NCBI RefSeq assembly: GCF_014764405.1
Contig: NZ_CP061725.1
Coordinates: forward strand, 6,448,001-6,512,000
Direction of reading: 5' to 3'
DNA: 64,000 nucleotides
From: Micromonospora craniellae
Lineage (GTDB): Bacteria > Actinomycetota > Actinomycetes > Mycobacteriales > Micromonosporaceae
In this document: positions 34,712 to 45,918 of the stretch, in pieces
Position numbering within the stretch: position 1 is the stretch's first letter
How the letters are laid out: the number at the start of each line of letters is the position of its first letter
Position numbers and translations under genes: made by a program
The notes under the pieces: model-generated
What the model saw: only the letters and a program-made list of their open reading frames with translations
The model's database searches: none
Told to the model about the DNA's origin: nothing

Positions 34712-35473
34712 TCACCGAGCCAGCCAACCGCCGTCGACCGGGATGACGGCACCGTGCACGTACGCGGCCGCGTCGGAGGCGAGGAAGACGGTGGCACCGG
34801 CGAGGTCGTCGGGACGCCCCCAGCGCCCGGCCGGGATGCGGTCCAGGATCGCCCGGTTGCGTTCCGGCTGGTCCCGCAGGGCCTGGGTGTTGTCCGTGCC
34901 GATGTAACCCGGCGCGATCGCGTTGACGTTGACCCCGTGCGGCGCCCACTCGTTGGCCAGCGCCCGGGTCAGGCCGGCGATCCCGGACTTCGCGGCGGCG
35001 TAGCCGGGCACCGTCACGCCGCCCTGGAAGCTGAGCATCGACGCGGTGAAGATGATCTTTCCAGCGCCCCGTCGGATCATGTCCCGGCCCAGCTCGCGGG
35101 CGAGGACGAACGGGGCCGACAGGTCGACTTCCAGCACGTGGTCCCAGTCTGAGTCGGAATGCTCGGCAGCCGGCGCGCGACGGATCGTGCCAGCGTTGTT
35201 GACCAGGATGTCGACGGGCCGGTCGTACCCGACGAGCCAGTCGCCGAGCGCGCGGACGGCGGCCCGGTCTGACAGGTCCGCCCGGTACGGCACGAACTCG
35301 CGACCGTGCGCCGCCACCCGCGCGGCGACCTCGCTACCGGTCTCCGCAAGCGATGCGCTCACCCCGATCACATCGGCGCCGGCCGCCGCCAGGGCCTGCG
35401 CCATCGCCAGTCCGATGCCGCGTCGGCAGCCGGTCACCACGGCCAGCCGGCCGCTCAGGTCGAACAGGTTCAC
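34712..35473 (-). CDS. KduD-like short-chain dehydrogenase
   Basis: A 253-residue SDR. The cofactor site is VVTGCRRGIGLAMAQAL, NNAG is present, and the catalytic Ser-Tyr-Lys triad is seen in ASMLSFQGGVTVPGYAAAKSG. The C-terminus VFLASDAAAYVHGAVIPVDG is typical. It is closest in feel to 2-dehydro-3-deoxy-D-gluconate 5-dehydrogenase (KduD), which acts on hexuronate products, but polyol or sugar dehydrogenase activity is equally possible. It follows the lacI gene by 232 bp at the end of the arabinose block. Confidence 0.75.
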   Translation of the reverse strand: MNLFDLSGRLAVVTGCRRGIGLAMAQALAAAGADVIGVSASLAETGSEVAARVAAHGREFVPYRADLSDRAAVRALGDWLVGYDRPVDILVNNAGTIRRAPAAEHSDSDWDHVLEVDLSAPFVLARELGRDMIRRGAGKIIFTASMLSFQGGVTVPGYAAAKSGIAGLTRALANEWAPHGVNVNAIAPGYIGTDNTQALRDQPERNRAILDRIPAGRWGRPDDLAGATVFLASDAAAYVHGAVIPVDGGWLAR

Positions 35474-35705
35474 GTATCCCGTTACCTCTCAGTGCGCTTT
35501 GGTGAGCACATGGTTGGTAGTCCTGCCTTGCGGTAGGACGGTCCCGGTCTGTCCCACGGTTGTGGTGCCGGGTTCACGCATCATCGCCACCTGCCCCCGT
35601 ACGCGTTTTCACCAGATTTCCTGGCCCTCACCCGGCAGCGGGGTCCGGTCCGGCACCACCGGGCCGGACCCTGCTCGTCGGCTGACAGGTCGATGCCGGG
35701 TGGGC

Positions 35706-36716
35706 TCAGCGGGCCGGTGGCCTGCCGACGCTCTGGCGGGAGACCAGGGTCGGCGCGACGGTCTCGCGCAGTGCGCCGCCGCTGGCCGACTCGATCTGGG
35801 TCAGCAGCATCTCCAGGCTGGCCCGGGCCACCGCGTCGAAGTCCGGACGCACGGTGGTCAACGGCGGGATGAAGTACGCCGCCTCCGGCACGTCGTCGAA
35901 GCCGACCACGCTGATGTCGTCCGGCACCCGGCGACCGTGCTCGTGCAACGCCCGCAGCACCCCGAGCGCGAGGTGGTCATTGGCGGTGAAGACGGCCGTG
36001 GCGTCGGGCATCCGGGCCAGCATCTGCCCGCACCGGTAACCCGCCGCCGCGGACCAGTCCGCCGGCACCAGCGGCGGAATCTCGGCCCCGGCGGCGAGCA
36101 GGGCCTCCCGCCAGCCCTCGATCCGGCCCGCGCTGTCGAACCAGTCGGAGGGGCCGGAGACGTGCCACACCGTGTGGTGCCCCGCGTCGAGCAGGTGCTG
36201 GGTGGCGGCCCGGGCACCGGCGGCCTGGTCCACCGTCACCAGCGGCATCGGCCGGCGCGGGTCCCCGTCGACGGTGACCAGCGGGACGTCCTTCGGCAGG
36301 CGCTCCAGCGCCTCACCGGCCGACTCCACCGGCGCGATCACCACGATGCCGGCGACCCGGTGGGCCAGGTGCCGCTCCACCGCCGCCGAGATGGACCGGT
36401 GGTCGAGGTCCCGGACGCTGCCCACGCTGACCGCGAAGCCGGACTCGGCGGCGGTCTGTTCCAGCGCGGTGAGCAGCGATGCCGGACCGTAGAGGGTGGT
36501 GTTCTGGGCTACCACTCCGATCACCTGCGAACGGCCGGTGACCAACGCGCGCGCCGCCCGGTTCGGGCGGTAACCGAGCTCGGCGATGGCCGCCTGGACC
36601 CGCAGTCGGGTCTGTTCGCGGACGTTCGGGTGGCCGTTGAGCACTCGCGACACCGTCTGGTGGGAGACACCAGCGAGGCGAGCCACGTCCGTCATCGCAG
36701 GATCGCGTACGGCCAT
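35706..36716 (-). CDS. LacI family transcriptional regulator
   Basis: A 336-residue repressor. The N-terminal HTH reads MTDVARLAGVSHQTVSRVLN with the hinge helix YRPNRAARALVTGRS, then a periplasmic-binding-like sugar domain (VIGVVAQNTTLYGP, then VFTANDHLALGVLRALHEHG and ISVVGFDDVPEA). The ATG was chosen for its GGGGAG site; upstream codons are not conserved-looking. Its place downstream of araA and beside the uptake genes makes it the best candidate regulator of the L-arabinose genes and of the LacI-like sites across this window. Confidence 0.85.
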   Translation of the reverse strand: MAVRDPAMTDVARLAGVSHQTVSRVLNGHPNVREQTRLRVQAAIAELGYRPNRAARALVTGRSQVIGVVAQNTTLYGPASLLTALEQTAAESGFAVSVGSVRDLDHRSISAAVERHLAHRVAGIVVIAPVESAGEALERLPKDVPLVTVDGDPRRPMPLVTVDQAAGARAATQHLLDAGHHTVWHVSGPSDWFDSAGRIEGWREALLAAGAEIPPLVPADWSAAAGYRCGQMLARMPDATAVFTANDHLALGVLRALHEHGRRVPDDISVVGFDDVPEAAYFIPPLTTVRPDFDAVARASLEMLLTQIESASGGALRETVAPTLVSRQSVGRPPAR

Positions 36717-36736
36717 CTCAGACTCCCCGCATTCGG

Positions 36737-36929
36737 TCGACGCCGAGACCCGGTCGACGCTGACTGGAACGGCTAGGGCACAAAGATCCCCTCTCGCGGT
36801 ACCCACACCGGCCCGTGCCGTCCGAGTGGAGAGCGCTCGATCACGCACAGTCTACGTCAGCGTCGATCCCGATCGTCGCTGGCCGAGTCCTCGTCGCACC
36901 GAGGGCTTCGTCACCCGGTCGACGCTGTA
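36737..36929. promoter_or_regulatory. repeated GTCGACGCTGAC half-palindromes upstream of lacI
   Basis: Four related 12-mers occur in the 268 bp between araA and lacI: GTCGACGCCGAG (36737), GTCGACGCTGAC (36753), the inverted GTCAGCGTCGAT (36856) and GTCGACGCTGTA (36918). Each is a pseudo-palindrome centred on CG. They could be autoregulatory operators of the LacI gene but differ from the TGTTAGCGCTAACA type seen elsewhere. Confidence 0.4.
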
Positions 36930-36984
36930 GGGGTGGTGGTGGTAACGCGCCCGGGCCGTCCGTCGGACGGCCCGGGCGACGTGG

Positions 36985-38487
36985 TCAGAAACCCCGGGCG
37001 AGGCGGTAGTACGCCTGGTTCCAGCGCAGCTCGTCGGCGAAGCGACGAGGCTCGGTGTTCGCGTCGATGACGACCATTTCGGTACGGCTCATCTCGGCGA
37101 GGTCGTGCAGTTCCTCCACGCCCACCGCGTGCGAGAGCACGGTGTGGTGCGGGGCGCCCGCCGTGATCCACGCCTCGGCCGACCCGGCCAGGTGCGGGCG
37201 GGGACGCCACACCGCCCGGGCCACCGGCAACCGCCGCAGCGGCTGCGGTGGGGGCACCACGTCCACCTCGTTGGCGACCAGCCGGAACCGCTCGCCCATG
37301 TCCGCCAGGCCGAGCACCACCGCCGGCCCCGGCTCGGCGTCGAAGACCAACCGGACCGGGTCCTCCCGACCACCGATGCTCAACGGGTGGATCTCCACGT
37401 TCGGCACGTCCGTGGCGATCGTCGGGCACACTTCCAGCATGTGCGCACCGAGGATCAACTCCTCGCCCGGCGTGAGGTCGTAGGTGTAGTCCTCCATGAA
37501 CGAGGTGCCGCCCTGCGCGCCGGCCGACATCGCCTTGAGCGTGTGGACCAGCACGGAGGTCTTCCAGTCGCCCTCGCCGCCGAAGCCGTAGCCGTCGGCC
37601 ATCAGCCGCTGCACCGCGATGCCGGGCAGTTGACGCAGACCGCCGAGGTCCTCGAAGTTCGTCGTGAACGCTCGGAACCCACCCGCGTCCAGGAAGGTGC
37701 GCATCCCCAGTTCCAGCCGTGCGGCGTACCGCAGCGAGTCGTGGCGCTCACCGCCGGGACGCAGCTCGGCGGCGACCCGGAAGGTGTCGTCGTACTCCTT
37801 GACCAGATCGTCGATCTGCGCGTCGGCGACCTCGTCGACCACCCGCACCAGGTCGTTGACCCCGTAGGTGTTCACCGAGACGCCGAAGCGCAGCTCCGCC
37901 TCGACCTTGTCCCCCTCGGTCACCGCGACGTCGCGCATGTTGTCGCCGAACCGCGCCAGGCGCAGCGAACGCATCGCCGAGAAGCCGATCGCCGCCCGGG
38001 TCCACGAGCCGACGCGGGTGACCACACGGGGGTCGCTGACGTGGCCGGCGACGGTCTTGCGGGCCACCCCGAGCCGGGTCTGGATGAAGCCGAACTCCCG
38101 GTCGCCGTGAGCGGCCTGGTTCAGGTTCATGAAGTCCATGTCGATCTCGTCCCACGGCAGCAGGACGTTGGCCTGGGTGTGCAGGTGCAGCAACGGTGTG
38201 CGCAGCGCGTCCAGACCCGAGATCCACATCTTCGCGGGCGAGAAGGTGTGCATCCACGCGATAACCCCGACCGCACCCTGCACCGCGGCGTCCCGACAGA
38301 CCTCCAGGATGTCCGCGCTGGTGGTCAGCACCGGCTTCCAGACCACCCGGGCCGGGATGTGCGGCGAGTCGTCGAGCAGGGCGGCGATCTGACGGGACTG
38401 CTCGGCCACCTGCCGGAGGGTGTCCTCACCGTACATCGCCTGGCTTCCGGTGAGGAACCAGACCTCGGGTTCAGGATGCGTTGCCAT
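36985..38487 (-). CDS. araA: L-arabinose isomerase
   Basis: A 500-residue enzyme converting L-arabinose to L-ribulose with Mn2+. The start EVWFLTGSQAMYGEDTLRQV, the WMHTFSPAKMWISGL region, GEGDWKTSVLVHTLKAM and TSFMEDYTYDL, and the late DANTEPRRFADELRWNQAYY stretch are family hallmarks. Length is exactly typical. It follows the yjfF-like permease by 26 bp in one operon. AraB and AraD are encoded upstream in the same block, so the full isomerase pathway is present. Confidence 0.95.
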   Translation of the reverse strand: MATHPEPEVWFLTGSQAMYGEDTLRQVAEQSRQIAALLDDSPHIPARVVWKPVLTTSADILEVCRDAAVQGAVGVIAWMHTFSPAKMWISGLDALRTPLLHLHTQANVLLPWDEIDMDFMNLNQAAHGDREFGFIQTRLGVARKTVAGHVSDPRVVTRVGSWTRAAIGFSAMRSLRLARFGDNMRDVAVTEGDKVEAELRFGVSVNTYGVNDLVRVVDEVADAQIDDLVKEYDDTFRVAAELRPGGERHDSLRYAARLELGMRTFLDAGGFRAFTTNFEDLGGLRQLPGIAVQRLMADGYGFGGEGDWKTSVLVHTLKAMSAGAQGGTSFMEDYTYDLTPGEELILGAHMLEVCPTIATDVPNVEIHPLSIGGREDPVRLVFDAEPGPAVVLGLADMGERFRLVANEVDVVPPPQPLRRLPVARAVWRPRPHLAGSAEAWITAGAPHHTVLSHAVGVEELHDLAEMSRTEMVVIDANTEPRRFADELRWNQAYYRLARGF

Positions 38488-38513
38488 GGAGTTGCCTTCC
38501 GCGAGAGGGGCGG

Positions 38514-39503
38514 TCACTTGTAGCGGATGCCGATGAGGCGCTGGAGCAGGATGAACGCGAAGAGCAGGCCGCCGATAACGATCTTGGTCCACCAGGAGTT
38601 GAGGCTGCCGTCGAAGGTGATCAGGGTCTGGATCACGCCGAGCACCAGCACACCGAGCACGGTGCCGAAGACGTACCCCGACCCACCGGTGAGTACCGTG
38701 CCGCCGATCACCACGGCCGCGATCACGTCGAGTTCCATCCCGATCCCGATCAGCGGCGCCCCGGAGAGCGTGTAGAAGGAGAGCAGGATGCCGCCGATCG
38801 CCGAGCACAGGCCGCTGATGGTGTAGACCGCGATCCGGGTACGCCCCACCGGCAGCCCCATCAGCAGCGCCGACTGCGGATTGCCGCCGATCGCGTACAC
38901 GTTGCGACCCAATCGGGTGTACGCCAGCACGTACGCGCCGACGAGCACCACCGCGAACGCGATCAGCACGCTCACCGAGACGAAGTTACCGCCGGGATTG
39001 CCGATCCGGTGCTGCGCCATCGTGGTCCAGAAACCGTCGGTGATACGGATCGACGAGTCACTGATGAACGTACACATGCCCCGGGCGAAGAACATTCCGG
39101 CGAGTGTCACGATGAACGGCTGGATGTCGAAGAAGTGGATCGCACAGCCCATCAGGAAGCCGAGCGTCGGCCCGATGAGCAACGCGATGACCAGCACCAG
39201 CAACGCGGGCAGACCCGCCTGGAGCAGCCACGCCGAGACCATCGCCGTCATCGCGACCACCGACCCCACGGACAGGTCGATGCCGCCGGTGAGGATCACG
39301 AAGGTCATCCCCACCGCGACGACGAGAAGGAACCCGTTGTCGATGAAGACGTTGAAGATGACCTGGACGTTGGAGAAGGCCCGGTACTGGGAGACACCGA
39401 TGGCGTACATGACCAGCAGGAGGGCCAACGTGGCCAGCACCGGCACGTGCCGTCGGGGCAGCCGCGCCCAACTCGGCCCGGTGGTCAACGACGTACTGCT
39501 CAT
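38514..39503 (-). CDS. yjfF: sugar ABC permease (YjfF-like)
   Basis: A 329-residue inner-membrane permease of the ribose/galactofuranose (CUT2) class with about 9 helices. GMTFVILTGGIDLSVGSVVA is the class signature and LGRNVYAIGGNPQSALLMGL the ATPase-contact loop. It resembles E. coli YjfF, which pairs with YtfT in galactofuranose uptake. Adjacency to araA implies L-arabinose or arabinofuranoside transport here. Confidence 0.88.
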   Translation of the reverse strand: MSSTSLTTGPSWARLPRRHVPVLATLALLLVMYAIGVSQYRAFSNVQVIFNVFIDNGFLLVVAVGMTFVILTGGIDLSVGSVVAMTAMVSAWLLQAGLPALLVLVIALLIGPTLGFLMGCAIHFFDIQPFIVTLAGMFFARGMCTFISDSSIRITDGFWTTMAQHRIGNPGGNFVSVSVLIAFAVVLVGAYVLAYTRLGRNVYAIGGNPQSALLMGLPVGRTRIAVYTISGLCSAIGGILLSFYTLSGAPLIGIGMELDVIAAVVIGGTVLTGGSGYVFGTVLGVLVLGVIQTLITFDGSLNSWWTKIVIGGLLFAFILLQRLIGIRYK

Positions 39504-39579
39504 GCCGTCACTCCGCTTCGCTGCGTGCCGCCATGAGGCTCCACCGCGCCGAGCCGATGATTCGCTCGCTGCCGCTCAC

Positions 39580-40640
39580 TCATGCCGTCACCTCCTCCTT
39601 CTGGCGCTGCGGCGACGAGGCCGGCGGGGGTGGGGTGCCGCGCTTGCGGCGGTTGAACTTGGCGCGGAACGCCGGGGCCTGGATGAGGCAGACCGCGATC
39701 ACGACGACCGCCTTGAACAGCAACGCCGTCTGCGGCGAGATGTTCATGGCGTACACCGTGGTGGTGAGGGTCTGAATGATCAGCGCGCCGAGGATGGTGC
39801 CGCTGAGATAGAACCGGCCGCCGGCCAGCGCGGTGCCCCCGATGACGACCGCCAGGATGGCGTCCAACTCCACCCAGAGGCCGGCGGCGTTGCCGTCGGC
39901 GCTGGACACGTTGGCCGTCATCATGAAGCCGGCGATCGCCGCGCAGGCCGCGCTGGCGACGTAGACGAGGAAGACGATCCGGCCGGACCGGATGCCGGCC
40001 AGCCGGCTGGCCTCCCGGTTGCCGCCCACCGACTCGATGATCATGCCGAGCGCGGTGCGGCGGGTGAAGGCCGCGACCAGCAGCGCCGCACCCAGCGCGA
40101 TGAAGATCGCCAACGGCAGGGTGAGGAAGTGACCCAGGCCGATCGCCCGGTACGGCCCGGAGTTGATCGTGATGATCTGGCCCTCGGTGATCAACTGCGC
40201 CAGGCCCCGACCGGCCACCATCAGGATCAGCGTGGCGATGATCGGCTGAATGCCGATCACCGACACCAGCACGCCGTTCCAGGCACCGAGGACGAGTGCC
40301 ACCCCGAGCGCCATCGCGAGCGCGGTCGACACGGTGACGAAGCTGTTCTGGTCCGCTGCCTCGCTGATGTGCAGGCAGGCGATGGCGCCGCTGATGGCGC
40401 AGATCGACCCGACCGAGAGATCGATGCCGCCGGTGGAGATGACCAGGGTCATGCCGAGGGCGACCAGGATCAGCGGCGCGCTCAACCGGAGGATGTCGAT
40501 CGGTGTGCCGTACAGGTGGCCGTTGTTCATCTCGATCGACAGGAAGCCGGGCCGGTAGATCGTGTTCGCCGCCAGCATCACCACCAGCACGGCGATCGGC
40601 CAGAACAGCCGATGCCCGAGAAGAGGCTTGATCCGCTCGC

Positions 40641-40644
<4 letters not shown>
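39580..40644 (-). CDS. ytfT: sugar ABC permease (YtfT-like)
   Basis: A 354-residue CUT2 permease with the signature LGMTLVISTGGIDLSVGSIC near residue 64 and the loop ESVGGNREASRLAGI. The C-terminus is a basic proline-rich tail (RRKRGTPPPPASSPQRQ). Its ATG overlaps the upstream ATPase stop by 4 bp, and 76 bp separate it from the second permease. The pair forms the heterodimeric channel. Confidence 0.88.
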
Positions 40645-42182
<1,538 letters not shown>

Positions 42183-42369
42183 CCCATCAGATCCTCTTCT
42201 GGGTTCTCTCGGTACGGAAGGCCCACGCAGCCCCCGTGGCGTCCGCCCGGTCAGCCATGGGGCCGACCGGGCGGACGTGGCACGGGGGTGTCGGGCCAGG
42301 CGCCCAGTCCGTCGGGAAATGGGCGACACGGCGGGGCCGCCACATCAGCGCGGCGGCCCCGGGCGTCGA

Positions 42370-43374
42370 TCAGTACTTGCGGTTGGGCAGGGCCTCCTTG
42401 GCCTGCTCCTGGGTGAAGGTGGTCTCCTCGGTCTCGATCCGCGGCGGCACCTCCTCGCCAGCATGGACCTTCTTCGCCAGATCCATCAGCTGTGGGCCGA
42501 GCAGCGGGCTGCACTCCGCGATGAAGTTGAACTTGCCGTCGGCCAGGGCCTGCATGCCGTCCTTGACCGCGTCGATGGTGATGATGGTGATGTCCTGGCC
42601 GGGCACCTTGCCTGCCGCGGTGATCGCCTCCAGGGCACCGAGGCCCATGTCGTCGTTGTGCGCGAAGAGGACGTCGATCTTCGGGTGTGCCCGCAGGAAC
42701 TGCTCCATGACCTGCTTGCCACCGGCCCGGGTGAAGTCACCCGACTGGGAGGCGATGATCTTCAGCTTCGGGTCCGCCGCGATCGCCTCGCCGAAGCCCT
42801 TCTTGCGGTCGTTGGCCGGCGCCGAACCGGTGGTGCCCTGCAGTTCGACGATGTTCACGTCGCCGGTCGCGGCCTTCTTCTCCTCGACCAGCCACTCACC
42901 GGAGAGCCGGCCTTCCTTGACGAAGTCCGAGCCGAGGAACGTCTTGTACAGCGACTTGTCCGCCGAGTCCACCGCGCGGTCGGTCAGGATGACCGGGATG
43001 CCGGCGTCCTTGGCCTCCTTGAGCACCGTGTCCCAGCCGGACTCCACCACCGGCGAGAAGGCGATCACGTCGACCTTCTGCTGGATGTAGTTGCGGATGG
43101 CCCTGATCTGGTTCTCCTGCTTCTGCTGGGCATCGTCGAACTTCAGCTCGATGCCCGCTTCGCCTGCCGCCTCCTGGATCGACACGGTGTTGGCGGTCCG
43201 CCAACCGCTCTCCGCGCCGACCTGGGAGAAGCCCAGGACGAGCTTGCCGTCGTCGCCGGCGCCGTCGCTTCCGGTGTCACTGTTACCGCAGGCCGCCACG
43301 CTGCCGGCGAGCAGCACAGCGGCGGCGACCGCGATGGCGCGACGACGCGCCATCGGCATTCGCATGTTCCTCAT
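42370..43374 (-). CDS. ytfQ: sugar-binding lipoprotein (YtfQ-like)
   Basis: A 334-residue periplasmic-type binding protein anchored by a lipobox (LLAGSVAACG, Cys about residue 29). The mature part is a two-lobe ribose-type fold: LVLGFSQVGAESGWRTANT is typical of YtfQ, followed by DVIAFSPVVESGWDTVL, ILTDRAVDS and VLFAHNDDMGLGALEAI. GAGGAGATCCG precedes the ATG. YtfQ binds galactofuranose; the araBDA context favours arabinofuranose or L-arabinose. It is the first gene of the transporter, 129 bp after araD. Confidence 0.9.
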   Translation of the reverse strand: MRNMRMPMARRRAIAVAAAVLLAGSVAACGNSDTGSDGAGDDGKLVLGFSQVGAESGWRTANTVSIQEAAGEAGIELKFDDAQQKQENQIRAIRNYIQQKVDVIAFSPVVESGWDTVLKEAKDAGIPVILTDRAVDSADKSLYKTFLGSDFVKEGRLSGEWLVEEKKAATGDVNIVELQGTTGSAPANDRKKGFGEAIAADPKLKIIASQSGDFTRAGGKQVMEQFLRAHPKIDVLFAHNDDMGLGALEAITAAGKVPGQDITIITIDAVKDGMQALADGKFNFIAECSPLLGPQLMDLAKKVHAGEEVPPRIETEETTFTQEQAKEALPNRKY

Positions 43375-43503
43375 CGGATCTCCTCGGGGTGGGTGCGGTT
43401 GTCCACGCCGCCCGTCGTGGTGCACGAGCGGCCTGAGTCGGTGGTGCGGATCCTGTGCGGGTGGTGCGAATCAGGTCGACGGGTCGCCGGGACCCGCGAC
43501 CGG

Positions 43504-44196
43504 TCAGGAGCTCGCCGGAGGCGAGGGGCGTTGTCCGTAGACGTTCTGGTAGCGGTCGTAGAGCGCGTCGATGTCGGCCTGCGCCATCGGCACCGGTTGC
43601 CCGAGCGCGCGCGCCAGATGCGCGGTCCGGGCGACGTCCTCGCACATCACCGCAGCCTTGACCGCGGCCCTGGCGTTGCTCCCGATGGTGAAGACGCCGT
43701 GATTGCGCATCAGAACCGCGGGCGATCGGTGCCCGGTGAGCGTGCTGACGATGCCCTTACCGATGTCGTCGCCGCCGATCAGCGCGAACGGCCCCACCGG
43801 GATCTCTCCGCCGAACTCGTCGGCCTGAGCGGTCAGATGGCAAGGGATCGACTCGCCACGCGCCGCCCAGGCGGTGGCGTACGTGCTGTGGGTGTGCACG
43901 ACGCCGCCGACCTCGGGCATGGCGCGGTAGACGTACGCGTGCGCCGCGGTGTCGCTCGACGGCGACAGCTCCCCCTCGACCGGTACGCCGTCGAGGTCGC
44001 AGAGCACCATGTTCTCGGCCGAGAGGTCGTCGTAGTCGACACCGCTGGGCTTGATGACCATGAGGTCGTGGCCCGGCACCCGCGCGGAGACGTTGCCTGC
44101 CGTCCAGGCCACCAGCCCGTACCGGGTCAGTTCACCGTGCAACCGGGCGACGCTGGCGCGCAACTCGGTCACCAGGGCAGTCGGGTCGCCGCTCAT
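43504..44196 (-). CDS. araD: L-ribulose-5-phosphate 4-epimerase
   Basis: A 230-residue class II aldolase/epimerase that converts L-ribulose-5-phosphate to D-xylulose-5-phosphate, delivering carbon to the pentose phosphate pathway. Zinc ligands lie in GVVHTHSTYATAWAARG; AGNVSARVPG and KPSGVDYDDLSAENMV form the phosphate site; LMRNHGVFTIG is characteristic. The start overlaps the araB stop by 4 bp, indicating coupled translation. Confidence 0.93.
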   Translation of the reverse strand: MSGDPTALVTELRASVARLHGELTRYGLVAWTAGNVSARVPGHDLMVIKPSGVDYDDLSAENMVLCDLDGVPVEGELSPSSDTAAHAYVYRAMPEVGGVVHTHSTYATAWAARGESIPCHLTAQADEFGGEIPVGPFALIGGDDIGKGIVSTLTGHRSPAVLMRNHGVFTIGSNARAAVKAAVMCEDVARTAHLARALGQPVPMAQADIDALYDRYQNVYGQRPSPPASS

Positions 44197-45875
44197 GCCG
44201 GCACCTCCACGGTCTCGTGCTGCGTCCCGGTCGACTCGGCCGCCGCGTTGCGGATCGCCCGCAGGCGCAGCATCACGTCGTTGGCGCCACGACCGAAGTG
44301 GTCGTGCAACGTGCGGTACTCGGCGTAGAGGGCGTCATAGGCGCGTACCCGCTCCGGGTCCGGCTGGTAGACGGCCTCGTGCACGCGACCCATGGTCTGC
44401 GCGGCCTCCCGGATCGAGGGGTACGCGCCGGCGGCGACGGCGGCGTGGATCGCCGAGCCGAGCGCCGGGCCCTGGGCGGAGCCGATGATGCCCAGCGGCC
44501 GGTTGGTGACGTCGGCGTAGATCTGCATGAGCAGCTTGTTCGAGGTGAGGCCACCGGCGATCACCAGGTCGTCGACGGGTACGCCCGCGTCGACGAACGC
44601 CTCGACGATCATCCTGGTGCCGTACGCCGTCGATTCGAGCAGGGCACGGTAGATGTCCTCCGGCCGGGTGGCCAGGGTCATGCCGACGATCATCCCGCTC
44701 AGGTCGTGGTTGACCAGCAGCGACCGGTTGCCGTTCCACCAGTCCAGCGCGACCAGGCCGTGGGTGCCGACCGGCTGGGCGGCGGCCAGCTCGGTGAGGC
44801 GCTCGTGCGAGTCGAGCCCGGCGGGTGCGGCGTGCGTGACGAACCATCCGAAGATGTCGCCGACCCCGCTCTGCCCTGCCTCGTAGCCCCACGCGCCGTC
44901 GCTGATGCCGCCGTCGACGACGCCGCACATGCCGGCCACCTCGGCCGGGGCGGCGCCGTTGACCACATGGCAGGTCGAGGTGCCCATGATGGCCACCAAC
45001 CGGCCCGGCTCGATCGCCTGTGCGGAGGCCGCGGTCACGTGTGCGTCGACGTTGCCGACGGCGACCGCGACGCCCTCCGGCAGACCGGTCCAGGCTGCTG
45101 CGGCGGCGGTGAGCTCGCCCGCCTTCGCGCCCAGCGACATCAACGGACCGTCCAGTTTGGCCACGAAGTCGCCGAAGTCGGGGTTGAGCGCGGTCAGGTA
45201 GTCCGCCGACGGGTAGCTGCCGTCCTGGAGGATGCCCTTGTAGCCGGCGGTGCAGGCGTTGCGGGTCTCGACGCCGCACAGTTGCCACACGATCCAGTCG
45301 GCCGCCTCGATGAAACGCTCGGCCCGGCGGTAGACCTCCGGGTCCTCCTCCAGGATCTGCAGACCCTTGGCGAACTGCCACTCCGCGGAGATCTTGCCGC
45401 CGTAGCGGCCGATCCACGGCTCGCTCCGCTCGTGGGCCAACGCGTTGATCCGGTCGGCGTGTGGCTGTGCGGCGTGGTGCTTCCACAGCTTGACCCAGGC
45501 GTGCGGGCGTTGACGCAGCTCCGGCACCTCGCACAGCGGGGTGCCGTCGGCGAGCGTCGGCAGGACCGTGCACGCGGTGAAGTCGATGCCGATGCCGACG
45601 ACGTCGGCCGGATCGACCCCGGCGGCGGCCACCGCCGCCGGCACGGCGTGGCGAAGCACGTCCCGGTAGTCCTCGGGGTCCTGCAACGCCCAGTCGGGCG
45701 GCAGCGAGGTGCCGCCGTCCGGTAGGGCGGTGCTGATGACCGCTCTGCGGTACTCGTGCACCGCAGTCCCCAACTCGGCACCGTCGCGGACCCGGACCAC
45801 CAGGGCCCGTCCCGAGAGGGTGCCGTAGTCGACGCCGACGACGTACTGGTCGCCTGCTTCGTCCACTCCGCTCAT
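44193..45875 (-). CDS. araB: L-ribulokinase
   Basis: A 560-residue FGGY sugar kinase phosphorylating L-ribulose. The N-terminal phosphate loop VVGVDYGTLSGRALVVRVRD, the IGIDFTACTVLPTLADG region, WKHHAAQPHADRIN and the C-terminal VIAGGLTSNKLLMQIYADVT are typical of AraB. GGAGGTGAAG precedes the ATG. A LacI-type operator is 30 bp upstream. First gene of the minus-strand arabinose block. Confidence 0.94.
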   Translation of the reverse strand: MSGVDEAGDQYVVGVDYGTLSGRALVVRVRDGAELGTAVHEYRRAVISTALPDGGTSLPPDWALQDPEDYRDVLRHAVPAAVAAAGVDPADVVGIGIDFTACTVLPTLADGTPLCEVPELRQRPHAWVKLWKHHAAQPHADRINALAHERSEPWIGRYGGKISAEWQFAKGLQILEEDPEVYRRAERFIEAADWIVWQLCGVETRNACTAGYKGILQDGSYPSADYLTALNPDFGDFVAKLDGPLMSLGAKAGELTAAAAAWTGLPEGVAVAVGNVDAHVTAASAQAIEPGRLVAIMGTSTCHVVNGAAPAEVAGMCGVVDGGISDGAWGYEAGQSGVGDIFGWFVTHAAPAGLDSHERLTELAAAQPVGTHGLVALDWWNGNRSLLVNHDLSGMIVGMTLATRPEDIYRALLESTAYGTRMIVEAFVDAGVPVDDLVIAGGLTSNKLLMQIYADVTNRPLGIIGSAQGPALGSAIHAAVAAGAYPSIREAAQTMGRVHEAVYQPDPERVRAYDALYAEYRTLHDHFGRGANDVMLRLRAIRNAAAESTGTQHETVEVPA

Positions 45876-45904
45876 CTTCACCTCCGGCCGATGACGGACC
45901 TCAG

Positions 45905-45918
45905 TGTTAACGCTCACA
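45905..45918. promoter_or_regulatory. LacI-type operator before araB
   Basis: TGTTAACGCTCACA, a pseudo-palindrome centred on CG, differing from the site at 52804 by one base. It lies 30 bp upstream of the araB start, where it would overlap the promoter or leader. Confidence 0.65.
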
